This document shows, piece by piece, positions 23,565-33,968 of a DNA stretch of 64,000 bases. Position 1 is the first letter of the stretch. Each line of letters starts with the position of its first letter. This stretch comes from Pohlia nutans (Eukaryota; Streptophyta; Bryopsida; Bryales; Mniaceae), in assembly GCA_022496805.1 (NCBI GenBank), contig CM040102.1:17825955-17889954 (forward strand). Reading direction: 5' to 3'. The notes beneath the pieces were generated by a model, which saw only the letters and a list, made by a program, of their open reading frames with translations, did no database searches and was not told where the DNA came from. The position numbers were made by a program, and so were the translations under genes.

Positions 23565-24146
23565 ATGATACCAATTTTCATATGTTCATAGCATACAAAC
23601 CACTTAGAATAAAATAAAATAAAACTTATAGTTGTTGGAATTCTATCAAAATTTACTTGAAGATAGAATGTCTATTTGGCTAATTTAGCATAATAACACG
23701 GAATATATTGAGGGTCAAATGTTGGTTGTTTATAAGCAAGTCAATAAGTCCTCTTTAAATTTCAACTATAGGTTCCACTTGTGGCTATCAAACGGTTGTA
23801 GGGTTTGTAAGTGAGTCGACGAGCCGCAAGTCAATAGGAGTTTTCTAAGATGTAATTTAGCCTTTCACATCCTTTGATGGTCTTCCGATAACTATTCCAT
23901 TCCGCTCTCAAAAACCATTATGTGAAGTAATCTAGCCTTTTACATCTTATTCAATTTCATGACCTTTCATTTTGTTACCTAGTACAAAGAGAAGCAAAGT
24001 CCTAATTTTTACCATGTTTAACAAATTAAAAAAACAACACTCTATCTTGTATTATATTTGAGAGGATTTCAAAGAGCTCTTTTGAGTTTAAGCAATTTAA
24101 AATTCTCTCAAGATTTCCAAATATCAAAGACTTCTTTGTTCCTCTT
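23565..24146. other. AT-rich interior of the PIF/Harbinger insert, nothing recognised
   Basis: No coding signal or element edge seen. Confidence 0.4.
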
Positions 24147-24579
24147 TTAATCCCTAACTACCTAATTGACCATATATGGTCGATCCAAAATTTTAGAGTT
24201 ATTAAAAGTGCAACCCACTTTAAACATCCTTAACTTTTGCAAAACACAATCTAATAAGTCTTATACCAAATAATCTAATAAGTTTTATACCAAATAATAT
24301 TAGTTCTAACATGAACAAGGTAACCACCATATAAAAGCAATGTTTTCAACCTATCATACTTGATTCCAAGTCAAAATGACTAAACATGTATTTTGCATGA
24401 ATTTTCTAAGAACATTCTTATAAATAATCCATAGCATTTTTCCCAAATTTAACCGTATGGATGCTGTCTTACTATTGAGCTCTACGTATGTTTAAAAGTT
24501 GAAGCTCATAAAAGTTGAGCAAAATGGATTATGGCACATCTAGCATTTCAAAAAAACCCTTGGGCACTTAGGGGGTTAA
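24147..24579 (+). mobile_element. TTAA family, subfamily D copy 2, internally deleted
   Basis: TTAA-TCCCTAACTACC at the left and GGGCACTTAGGGGG-TTAA at the right, with the palindrome GACCATATATGGTC. It is about 145 bp shorter than copy 1 (11677-12254), mainly through a deletion in the left half. The right half is very similar. Confidence 0.8.
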
Positions 24580-25470
24580 CTCCAAGCAATTTGTGCTATT
24601 TGAATAATCTAATAAGTCTTACGTCTTCATCCCCTATCTAATCAGATTACACAAGCATGAAGGTAATTTTTCATAAAAATTTCATTACAAAATCCACTCT
24701 ACAAGAATTGCATGAGAGAAAACAACTCATGTACATCAAAAGAAACACTATATTCAATTTGTGATTTTTTAACAAGGAATATTTTGAATAAGTCAGTAGT
24801 GTGAGTTTTATGCAACTTATTCATCAAGCTAATTTGTTTATTCATATGAATATTTTTTGTCTTATCATCAAAAGAAATTTCAAATTTTTTGAGTACATAT
24901 TATGGATTGCAAGTTTAGAAAGTCACTTTCTCATCAATCTTCCAACCACATTAGACACACTTGAAAAGACATTATAAAATGCATTGCTTGTTTGTATTTT
25001 TAGAATATAGAACTATGTATATACAATCATAAATGATACAACTTTATATCTATTTATATGTTTTTATTTGAAATTTATTATGTCTAATGTGTGTAACAAT
25101 TTTTCATTGAATATTTAATTAATAAGCACCCTTTTGTATATGTAATAGATGTTAAAACTTAAAAAGGCATACATAGAATTTACCATGAAGAGTTCAAATA
25201 ATATCATATATAGTTATGTGGTTGATCATCCACATTGTTATATATAATCCCTCTGTCCCACATTACACGGGACTTTGGGATTTGAGAAAATGATTAAGGA
25301 TTTGTTGCAAGATGTTGCTTATTGATGAAATTAAAGAAATTTGTTGTATCCACTATACTATGTGTGTACTCTCACACCAACTGAACATTCCTCTAGACCA
25401 CAATAGGTTATGAAACTATTATGTTGATCTATGAAACTTTTATGATTCATTTCATGTTGCAGTGATTCAC
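24580..25470. other. AT-rich interior of the PIF/Harbinger insert, nothing recognised
   Basis: Near 25249 the motif ATCCCTCTGTCCCACATTAC looks like one end of a Stowaway MITE, but no partner end was found. No gene. Confidence 0.4.
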
Positions 25471-25844
25471 CAAGAATTTCAAAGACTTTAGTGTACATAT
25501 GCTCTTGAAAAAACAAACTCATAAAATTAAGCAATCAAAAAATCTACAAAAATCACTACATTTAGAGTATTAGATTAAACCCTTTGGAACAAATTTTATT
25601 CATAGATTGTCAATATCATATTCATAATCAAATTACAAAGGTATTTTGAATTTTAAGTTTCAAATTTTATAGAAAAATATTGGTGATAGCAATAGCACAT
25701 CTAACTTATGAATAGAATCTAAAATTCATAATGTACAACTTTTATTCATACATCAAGTTTAGGATATCCCTTTGAGTTGCACTTTATAATAAATATTTGC
25801 AAAACTGTCCAATCTAGAGAGAGATGAGGACGTTTAGGGGTTAA
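25471..25844 (-). mobile_element. TTAA family, subfamily C, truncated inverted copy
   Basis: The right edge is GAGGACGTTTAGGGG-TTAA, which is the left terminus of subfamily C in reverse. The other terminus is missing. Its first 277 bp are duplicated in inverted orientation at 18829-19105. Confidence 0.75.
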
Positions 25845-26853
25845 TGTGAATCCAAGGAATTTCAAGAGCTTCGTGAGAATATCATTTTTTGCCCACAAGA
25901 CATCGGTAGGGAAACTTATGTTGCCCAAAGCCGTTCTTTTTGCGAGTTTAGGCATCTTGGGAAAAATGCTACACTACTACAATAGCTCTAAGATTTTACA
26001 AGGAAGCAAGCAGTGACAAAATAAGATTTGGAATGAGAAAAAAATACCCCTCCCTTGTTCAAAATGGCATTCCAAGAAGAGTCCGACATTTATAGCCTGG
26101 TCAGGCACGGTAGGAAAAAAATTAATCGTTTTAAAAATAAAAAAGAGAGATTTTGCTAGTTTTTTGTAATTTCTATTTCTACTTCAAAAAGAGAGAAGAA
26201 TCTAAATTGTCTTTATTGTTTGGATTGAGATATTAAACGAATCCAATTTCACAATAAATCAAAATGTGTTTGGCAATGGTTTGCAGCTCTTTCAATTGTA
26301 GTATTGTTGATAATATGTTAAAATCAATTTCGTACTAATTGATTTTGGTATACAAGTAACTAATATTGTGTAGATTGTGAAAGTGAATGGCGACAAGAAT
26401 AAGAAGAAAAACACGCAGTTAGGAATTTAGGGCAAGTTTTCATTTTTTCACACATTCTTAATTCACATATCTTCTAATTTGTATTGTCAAATATTGTGGG
26501 TTTTTTTTTCTTCACATTCCTTTGGTATTAAATAACAAGTTTCTACGATCAATTGGATTTTGGAAAATACCTTCTTTTTTTTCTTTTTTTGAAAATGTGC
26601 CCTAGGAATTAGGATTGGCATCATTATGTGTTGTGTGAGCAAAGTTGTTCAAGATACTTTAAGGATTAAATAAATAGAAGTTGAAACAAATAGCATTTCT
26701 CAAGTAAACAACATGTTTGAGTAAGAGACAAGGTTTTAATAAAACACTCAATACACATTTTTAATATATATCATAATACTTTGGCTATGGTGTAAAACCA
26801 TGAACATTAGTACAAAAATCCCATGCAATAACTCCTAAACTCCTAAACTCTAA
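25845..26853. other. Spacer downstream of the transposase gene, nothing recognised
   Basis: AT-rich with T runs near 26500 and 26575. It should contain the transposase 3' UTR, but no clear polyadenylation site stands out. Confidence 0.4.
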
Positions 26854-28146
26854 TCACGTGTAAGTGTCGCCTTTGTGCTGCCAAAGATGTTCGACCAAAT
26901 CTCCCCGGAGTTTGAAATACGACTCGTAGTTCTCAATCACTTGAGTGCCTTCCATCAAATCTTGGAATATCAAACCTCGACGGATCTCTACACGAGCAAG
27001 AGGGGCCAAAACCTCCATATTTGTGTCAGCCTCATCCTCGATAATCATGTTGTAGAGGATTACACATGCGTACATAATATCATAGATAGTTGCCAAATCC
27101 CATTGCTTGCAAGGGTTGGCAATGATAGCCCAACGTGACTGGAGCGCACCAAATGCTCGCACCACATCCTTACGGGTCGATTCATGCATCATAGCATAGT
27201 GTTGCCGCTTCTCATCTTGTGGCTCGTGAATTGTTTGTACAAAACATGACCATTTGGGGTAAATCCCATCGGTAAGCAAATAATAGCAAGGATAAATGGT
27301 CCCATTCACCACAATTTGCACATCCTCCCGTGAGCCTTGCAGCATGTCCCGTACCATCGGTGATCTATCAAGTACATTGATATCATTATTGCAACCAGGC
27401 AAGCCAAAGTAGGCATGCCAAATCCACAACGATTGGTCAGCGATAGCCTCCAATATGATACTTCTGCTGCCGTCTTTATCTTGATATTGCCCTTGCCAAC
27501 CAACTGGACAATTTTTCCAATCCCAATGCATACAGTCAATAGAGCCGAACATCCCAGGAAAACCCCGATCAGAATTGATTGCCATTTGCTTCTCCAAGTC
27601 CTCTCTAGTAGGTGACCTTAAGTATTTGGACTGAAAACAACCATGAATTGCAGCACAAAATCGTTTCATGCTCAACATGGCCGTACTGGCGCCCAATCGT
27701 ACGTACTCATCAGTTGCATCTGCTGCAATTCCATACGCAAGCATTCTCAAAGCGGCAGTGCACTTTTGAATGCTTGATAAACCCATCAACCCGGCTGCAT
27801 ATGGCTTCTTCAAAAAATAATCATCGAACGCAACAACAGCAGCCATAATCCTCAAAAACAATGACCTTCTCATGTGAAAGCGCCGCCGAAAGAATCGCTC
27901 GTCATAGACGGGAGTTTCGGTGAAGTAATCTTGTATGATTCGCTCGTGGCCTCCGATGCGGTCCCTCTTGACACCATGCAACCGTCCGAGTGTAGATCCT
28001 CCCCACTGCTTACATTCATCCACCTCATTGGCAATCTCTTCCAACTGAGGGAGAAGAATGTCCATCAACAACTCTTCGTCGGAATCCGACTCAAACAAGT
28101 TTGTCTGTATTTGTGCATCAAGATTTGCCTTCCATTCATATGTCAT
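26854..28146 (-). CDS. PIF/Harbinger DDE transposase (DDE_Tnp_4), expected catalytic Glu replaced by Val
   Basis: The enzyme that cuts and pastes PIF/Harbinger elements at TWA targets. The intact frame has 430 codons from the ATG at 28146, a normal length. The N-terminal third has an acidic start and the helix-rich region YDERFFRRRFHMRRSLFLRI. The catalytic core holds Asp204 in GSIDCMHWDWKNCP and Asp293 in LTDGIYPKW. The position where relatives have Glu, in a K-D-V-E-R-A-F-G motif, reads K-D-V-V-R-A-F-G: Val329, codon GTG at 27160-27162. A single A-to-T change explains it. The protein is therefore expected to be catalytically dead although its frame is open. It converges with the ORF1-type gene. 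Confidence 0.92.
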   Translation of the reverse strand: MTYEWKANLDAQIQTNLFESDSDEELLMDILLPQLEEIANEVDECKQWGGSTLGRLHGVKRDRIGGHERIIQDYFTETPVYDERFFRRRFHMRRSLFLRIMAAVVAFDDYFLKKPYAAGLMGLSSIQKCTAALRMLAYGIAADATDEYVRLGASTAMLSMKRFCAAIHGCFQSKYLRSPTREDLEKQMAINSDRGFPGMFGSIDCMHWDWKNCPVGWQGQYQDKDGSRSIILEAIADQSLWIWHAYFGLPGCNNDINVLDRSPMVRDMLQGSREDVQIVVNGTIYPCYYLLTDGIYPKWSCFVQTIHEPQDEKRQHYAMMHESTRKDVVRAFGALQSRWAIIANPCKQWDLATIYDIMYACVILYNMIIEDEADTNMEVLAPLARVEIRRGLIFQDLMEGTQVIENYESYFKLRGDLVEHLWQHKGDTYT

Positions 28147-28975
28147 TGCAAAGAAACTGTACAAAAAAACTCTAATAAAAAGAGAGAGATAGAGAAACTA
28201 TAGTAAGAAACGAGAGATAGTAACCCTTGTACACAAATAACCGCCACAAAAGAACTCTACAAGAAAACTCTACAAATAATTGTTTCATAAAAACTTTGTA
28301 GAAAAAGAGAGAGTGTAACTTTGCAAAGAATTCCAAAGTACTTAACAAAAAAAACTCTATATGAAAATTCTACAAAAAAACCTCTTCAAAAAAATCCACA
28401 AAAACTCTACAAAAAATTAGTACAAAAAATTATGCAAAGAATGAGCAAGAGTAACAATGGGACTCTTGGAGTGCCATTATGAATGAAGAGTCGATTCAAT
28501 GAAGTGTTGCCAACTTAGCCACCGATACAAAGTTAGAAGAAAAAAAACTCTACTGTATGAAGGAGAGTGCACAAGCCATTTGTGCAACAAAGCAAGTCTC
28601 TAAACGTTATGTGTGGAATGTCTATCAACAATTGTATGGACTCAAGAAATTTTCTGGAGTGATAACTCTTGAATGTGGAATGTCCTGGACGAAATTGAGT
28701 TAATATGGAAGCAAGTAGTGGGGACCGGGAAGCAGTGGGAAGCGGTGGTGGTGCCACGTGGCACAATGGGCTCCCTCCGTAGCTTGAGGATGATTGATGC
28801 ATGCGCCGTGACATGCTGACAGTGCGTTGAATGAGGAATCTCTTTAAGCCTGGTGCCGCAGTAACTGTTCATAGATCATGAAGGGGATGTGCTGCTGGGG
28901 ACGCATGCTCACAACTCCTACAAGCTACGTAGTTTCACAACAGGTAAGCGTTGGCCCCATGCGTTTGGACTTGCT
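28147..28975. other. Upstream region of the transposase gene to the right terminal repeat
   Basis: This contains the presumed promoter and 5' UTR of the minus-strand transposase. 28260-28440 is an A-rich stretch with degenerate AAAACTCTACAAA repeats. From 28680 the base composition becomes GC-richer towards the terminal repeat. No other gene. Confidence 0.5.
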
Positions 28976-28993
28976 CTGCTGGGCATGCTCTAA

Positions 28994-29406
28994 GCTGGTC
29001 AAGCTCAAAACAAAAATCTGTGGCACTATCTAGCACATAAACTCAATACATGGCACTTACAAAATGTACAATAGAAGCTATTTGGCTTCGCCGACTCTTA
29101 AATGACTTAAAATTTCCAATCAACTCTCCAACAACAATGTTTTGTGACAATCAAAGTGCTATAGCTATGTTAGACACTAATAAATTCCATAACCGTACAA
29201 AACATATTGATATACAATACCATTTTGTACGAGAACAACTATCTTCACAACAAATCAAAGTACAACATTGCTCAACACAAGACATGGTTGCGGATATAAT
29301 GACAAAACCATTAGGAAGAGATAAACACTTTTATTTCTTACAACAACTAGGCGTGTTTGGAGGAGATAGTATCTCATTCCTAAGTGGGAGCAAATTTACA
29401 TATTAG
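28994..29406 (+). pseudogene. Copia RNase H, second part
   Basis: Directly after the right TAA the frame resumes with the SWSSSKQKSVALSST motif, reaches a TAA stop where relatives have a Glu codon (29038-29040), and continues with MALTKCTIEAIWLRRLL, FCDNQSAIAML, RTKHIDIQYHFVRE and the C-terminal TKPLGRDKHFYFL. These are the conserved RNase H motifs of copia elements. It ends at a TAG just upstream of the polypurine tract. Confidence 0.92.
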
Positions 29407-29418
29407 AACCTAAGTCCT

Positions 29419-29427
29419 AAGTGGGAG
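29419..29427 (+). promoter_or_regulatory. Polypurine tract of the copia element
   Basis: AAGTGGGAG lies directly before the right LTR, where the plus-strand primer forms during reverse transcription. Confidence 0.85.
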
Positions 29428-29592
29428 TGTTAACTTAGACTCTTACTTAGATAGTCCTTAGCTTCTAATATAATGAAGGGACACAACCCTTCACCTAAGA
29501 AGCCTAGATAAACTTTGTACACCCGTTTTATTCATCATTAATATAACATACTAAAACTTCTTCTTTCATGTATGAATCACTTCTTCTTAACA
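29428..29592 (+). repeat. 3' LTR of the copia element
   Basis: 165 bp, same length as the left LTR with five substitutions, followed by the target duplication ATACC (29593-29597). Confidence 0.95.
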
Positions 29593-29597
29593 ATACC

Positions 29598-31903
29598 GTT
29601 ATTGAACAATAAATAATGATGCTTCCACAATAACATAGTGTACCTTGAATTTAAAGAATTTCATTAAAAAAAGGGACCACTAAAAAAAAGGAGGGGATTG
29701 GACTAAGATAGTTTAAAAATGTTTGATGGACTGACCTCTTTTCTTGAGGATAATATCTCAAGTTCAATCTAGAACTACACAAGCGAGGTAGGAACTTTAC
29801 AATTTACTTTTGCTACCATAGTCAACCATCATCATCTACAAAAAATAATTATATAAAGAAAATTCCAAATCTTCAAAAATTTACTTTTTCAAAAGCTTCC
29901 ACTTTGCATAGTGCTCGCATAGTGAAGAAGAGAATCTAAAAACATTTGCAAACTTTGGCATTTTTTCAATAGAAATTTTCCAAGAAAATTAATTTTTTGA
30001 CAAGACATGTCAACCCTGACTGTTAGATATGGTACTAATTGTGTAAAATTGAGCAAGAACTCATTTTGAAGTTTTAAACCTTGCAATCAATCCTTAAAAT
30101 TCTATCCTTAATTTAGAGATTTTTTTTTAATATTTTTATTCTCAAAATATAGAAATAATGTACATTCTATAAATGTAGGTATATACTATAATTCTCATAA
30201 ATAATACCTGAAAAAGAGAATTATTAAAAATTCCTAGTCAAAGTGAAAAATTGTGGAAGACACTCCTATGCCTCTTATTAGGATCCCTAGTGTAAGACCT
30301 AAAAAACACCAATATTTTTGTTAATTCAAAGATGTACACCATACAATTATATGACATATTCCCATTGTCCATAAATAAGTGGCCATTTTTTTAGTGATTA
30401 AGAAAATATAGTTGATTCTTGAAAGATTATGGTTTGAAACTTTCTAAAATTAGCTCAAAGTTGAGTCTTTGATGCACAAACATTGAGAATGTGTAGAATA
30501 ACCATAAAACCTCCAAATGGTGAAGACAAAAAAATACAAAAAGTTACTTAATGCAAGTGAAGAGACCGAGCATCCTACCATCTAAAAGATGCCAAATTTT
30601 AAATTTTCCTAGGCTGGTCTCCTCATATACAAGTGTATAGAGAAATATGGCCTATATGCTCAAGAAATTGTGAACCTACTGACTTCTAGTAAACAAATTC
30701 CACCACATAATTGTCGAGTGAGACAAACCATGTTGAATTGTTCAATAGATGTTTTACTTTACATATATTTTATTATAAATGTTTTACTTTATCAATATAC
30801 ATTTTATCTTTCGACAGCTATGTTTGCTTTTATTGTATGGAATTTAAATTAATTATTACAAACAACAAAATTAATTGATTTGTAAACATTAAATAAATCA
30901 AATTTGAAATAAAATAGTCATATAAAATTTTTGCGCTATTTTTACTTGAATATGTGTTTCTCTTATATATTTTTAGAAGAAAAAAACAAAACAATTGCAA
31001 ATTACAAGTCTTAAAAAATGAAAAAATGTTGCATCCATTAAATATAGTAGTGCAATTAGTTGATAAGAGTAAAATACTCTAAAGATTACAAAAAACATTG
31101 TCTTTAAATGTGAAAAAAATAATAATCTTAATGTTATTCTAATGAAATTTTTACAAAACAAAAAAAAATGTCACATTTTTCATGTTTATAATCTATTATT
31201 TTCAATTTGATCTTATAAGTATTAAACTACAAGTCATAATTGGTCTTGAAGATATTAATATACAATTGTAACAAAAAAACCAAATCTAAATTTACACATA
31301 GTTGTGGTTGCGCTTAGAATTTTATCATGTAATTTTGAAAAATGCTCGATTAATGTCAATCTAAATCTTGAAACAACATTACAATTTCTCTTTCAGGCTC
31401 AAATAGATAAATTTTGATATAATAATAATATCATTATTATTAAAAATAACAATAATAACAATAATTTTATTTCATAGTAATAAATGTATACAATGATGTT
31501 CAATTCTACTTTTTATATTCTTATATTAATTCTAAATTTAATTGAATATTATTCTAACCAAGCTTCTAAAATGACAATTAATTTTCTTCATGGCATACAA
31601 GGTACGCGGGAAACCTCCCGATATATTTTTCTTGAAACATTGTATAAATTATAATAATATCTTATTTCTTTGTAATTATAACTTTTTATTACATGTTAAT
31701 GACTTATTCGTTTAATTAATTTTTAATGAAAATGTTTTAATTATTTTTTATTGCGCAATAACATAAATAAAATACCGGTAAACATGTATTATATGAACAA
31801 ATATAATTTAAATTTTTTGAATTTTATTGATAAATTTAATTAATGTATGAACATGATAATATTTGAAGAAATAGTATAATTAACTATTGATAAAACTTTT
31901 GTT
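29598..31903. other. AT-rich intergenic DNA, nothing recognised
   Basis: No gene or repeat edges recognised. From about 30700 the DNA becomes extremely AT-rich and no TTAA-family copy is seen. Confidence 0.45.
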
Positions 31904-32391
31904 ATGGCGCAACAAGCTCGCAGTAAACGTCCGCGTACGGACGTTGCAGGACCATCTAACTCTGTCGATCAGGTTTCGACAGGGCTGGATCTTCTCATGC
32001 CTTCCCACCTCACACGCTTCCTTCAACAATCTGTCAAAGACTGGAAGCAAACCAAAACTTCGGTCGATAAATGCGGAAAGCATTTGGAAACCTTCGTTTA
32101 CAACTCATGAATGACACCATTCCTTATAGTTTCCGTATGAAGCCTTCTAATCTCAAAGTCCCTGACCCGGACTCGGAAGCAGAATCAGCCCTAGATGTAG
32201 GTCTTGTCGAGTGTACTTCCGCTTATCGGTTGCAATGCTTTGAAGCTCTCATCAAAGCTGGAGAGTCACGCCTTCAAAAGCTGAAAGGCAAACTCCAAAA
32301 GCAACGACCCGACTTTGAAACTAGGCTTACCGCTTTGATGAATCCTCTTCTCACTGTAGAATTTAAGGGTTTAGAAGAAAGAAAAGGCTAG
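31904..32391 (+). pseudogene. Unidentified ORF in a GC-richer island, probably one frameshift
   Basis: I do not recognise a family. The frame starts at an ATG (MAQQARSKRPRTDVAGPSNS), reads for about 65 codons, and then coding character moves to another frame near 32100 and continues to 32391 (TIPYSFRMKPSNLKVPDPDS, then a Lys/Arg/Leu-rich stretch possibly helical). Joined across one indel it would give about 160 residues. Its base composition is much less AT-rich than the surrounding block, suggesting a separate origin. The N-terminal Lys-Arg stretch could be a nuclear localisation or nucleic-acid-binding signal; this is a guess from composition. Confidence 0.4.
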
Positions 32392-32402
32392 CTCTGGTAG
32401 AC

Positions 32403-32458
32403 TTAGGGTTTTGTAAGTGTTAGGGTTTAGCAGGGATTAGGGTTTAGCAGGGTCCTAA
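32403..32458 (+). repeat. Telomere-like TTTAGGG-type runs after the unidentified ORF
   Basis: Degenerate plant-telomere-like units: TTAGGGTTTTG, TTAGGGTTTAGCAGGG, ATTAGGGTTTAGCAGGG. A second cluster GGGTTTAGGGTTTAGGG lies at 32797-32813. The units are too few and imperfect for a true telomere. They could be an interstitial telomeric relic or a promoter-type telo box cluster. Confidence 0.7.
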
Positions 32459-32459
32459 C

Positions 32460-33580
32460 ATGGGTTGATGTGCTATTAGGTTTTTATAGCACACTTTCAC
32501 AACAAACTAAAAAAGGAAGAAAAAACTCATCAGGGTAGGAGGCTCGAGCGCTATGAAGTAGTTTAGAATGCGGGATGCTAAAAAACAACCACGACGAGAG
32601 CAAACTACAACAAAAAACAAACTACAGAGAGTTTAAAGCAAAAGCGCTATGCTATGCTTAGAGAGAAAGGGAGATAGTACGCACAATATCGTTCAAACAT
32701 AAAGAATGATTTATATCCAAACTAGTTTTGTTTTACAGCAAAGAGAGCTCATCAGTGGAAAACACAAATGAAAGAGGAAGTATTAAGCGTGAGAAGGGTT
32801 TAGGGTTTAGGGTTGAGGATATCGTCATAAACATAATTTAAGATTCAACTTTATAAAACAAAATAAATTACAACTTTAGGAATACACTATGTACATTATA
32901 TAAATATCAAAAAAATCAATACAAAATTTTGATAGTTTATTATTACAACATGTACTTTCATATTTATTGTGATTATATAATAATGAGATATGTTGTAATT
33001 ATTATAATAATGATATAATATCGTAAGTAAAAATTTCAATAATTTTTATTTTTATCATTTTTAAGTTGTAAATTATATGATGTGTAAAAAAGTAATGACT
33101 TTATTCAATTCATTAAAAAAAATTGGACAAAGAAATCCAGCCGTTAATAAAAAATATAGAACCTTAAAATTTGTTTATCGTCCACCTAATCGATAAATTA
33201 TTATTAAAAATGCATAATTTAATAAATAAAAAAGTTAATAATTTTGAAACCTTATCTTGTTTCAAAGATTTTGCACCATACATAGCCAAATGTGTTGAGG
33301 AGTTGTACCAACAGCTAGCAAAAGCTGGTGAGTATTGTACCAAAGATTAGACGAAAGATATTCTTCAATTGACTTGGCTAGGCCAGCAAAAAAAATCCAA
33401 TTATATGCAGATTAAATATAAATTAATTTAAATAATGATTAAATATATGAAGAAAAACATATACAATGTTATATATATATATATATTTATAAGTATATAA
33501 ATATGATCATTTATTTACTTATTTACAGGATTTACTTATAACTATCATTCAATTCAGTATGTGAATGATTATTTCTCCAC
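32460..33580. other. Rest of the island and return to AT-rich DNA
   Basis: 32460-32820 keeps the less AT-rich character with no long frame. Beyond 32830 it is strongly AT-rich again with no supported feature. Confidence 0.4.
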
Positions 33581-33581
33581 G

Positions 33582-33968
33582 TCAGTGCAGCCCCCTCTCG
33601 TAATTGATTTTTAATTCTTGTACTAATTGCTGCTTATTAATTAGTGCTACCCCTATTTTATAAACATTAAGCTCCAATAATTTGTCTTCAAACTGTAATT
33701 TTCCATAGGTATAATATTTGCTACGAACAAATATTCTAGCTCCATTATTTGTATCAAATTTCAAACATTGGTGAAATACTCCAAAGTTGCCTTCTTTTGG
33801 ATTTCCTTTTGTGAACCAGAAAATTAAAGAAGCATTCATATCATATTTATCTATATGAGGCTTGATGTAAGAATTCTTGGAAATGTGCATTTGATGCACT
33901 TTTGTAAGAAATCCTTCTATTCCTATAGAATTTGTTGCTGAAGGCTTCACACGACTGTAAGGATTCAA
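33582..33968 (-). pseudogene. Possible 2OG-Fe(II) oxygenase-like fragment
   Basis: An open frame of about 128 codons without an ATG at its start, so it is a fragment. It contains the iron-binding type H-x-D motif (HIDKYD, frame residues 38-40), then SLIFWFTKGNP, a Gly-rich turn, NGARIFVRSKYYTYG and KIGVALINKQ. This order suits the double-stranded beta-helix of TET/JBP-like or related 2OG oxygenases found beside some transposons. The expected distal His would fall at YYTYG, where Tyr now stands, so activity is unlikely. The family call is from motif memory only and is weak. Confidence 0.35.

Larger units (their letters stand above)
17621..28990. mobile_element. PIF/Harbinger DNA transposon, 11.37 kb, inside the copia RNase H
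   Basis: Perfect 15-bp terminal inverted repeats GAGCATGCCCAGCAG (17621-17635 and complement at 28976-28990), bounded by TAA on both sides. It carries the two genes expected of an autonomous PIF/Harbinger: a Myb/NAM-associated-type protein on the plus strand and a DDE transposase on the minus strand, arranged convergently. The size is inflated by TTAA-family copies (20571, 23010, 24147 and 25471) plus a fragment in the first gene's intron. The transposase lacks its expected catalytic Glu and the other gene is frameshifted, so this copy looks dead, but its termini could still be mobilised in trans. Confidence 0.93.
13015..29592 (+). mobile_element. Ty1/copia LTR retrotransposon, split by a PIF/Harbinger element
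   Basis: Two 165-bp LTRs (13015-13179 and 29428-29592) begin TGTTAACTTAG, end CTTCTTAACA and differ at five positions by my count. A tRNA-iMet primer site follows the left LTR, and a purine tract AAGTGGGAG precedes the right one. Gag, protease, integrase, reverse transcriptase and RNase H occur in that order, which is diagnostic of copia. Without the 11.37-kb insert the element is about 5.2 kb, a normal size. Stops and frameshifts break the polyprotein, so it cannot move on its own. Confidence 0.95.

Noticed and set aside
32403..32813. Interstitial telomere marking a chromosome fusion
   Set aside because: Only a few imperfect TTTAGGG-like units separated by other sequence; too weak for that claim.
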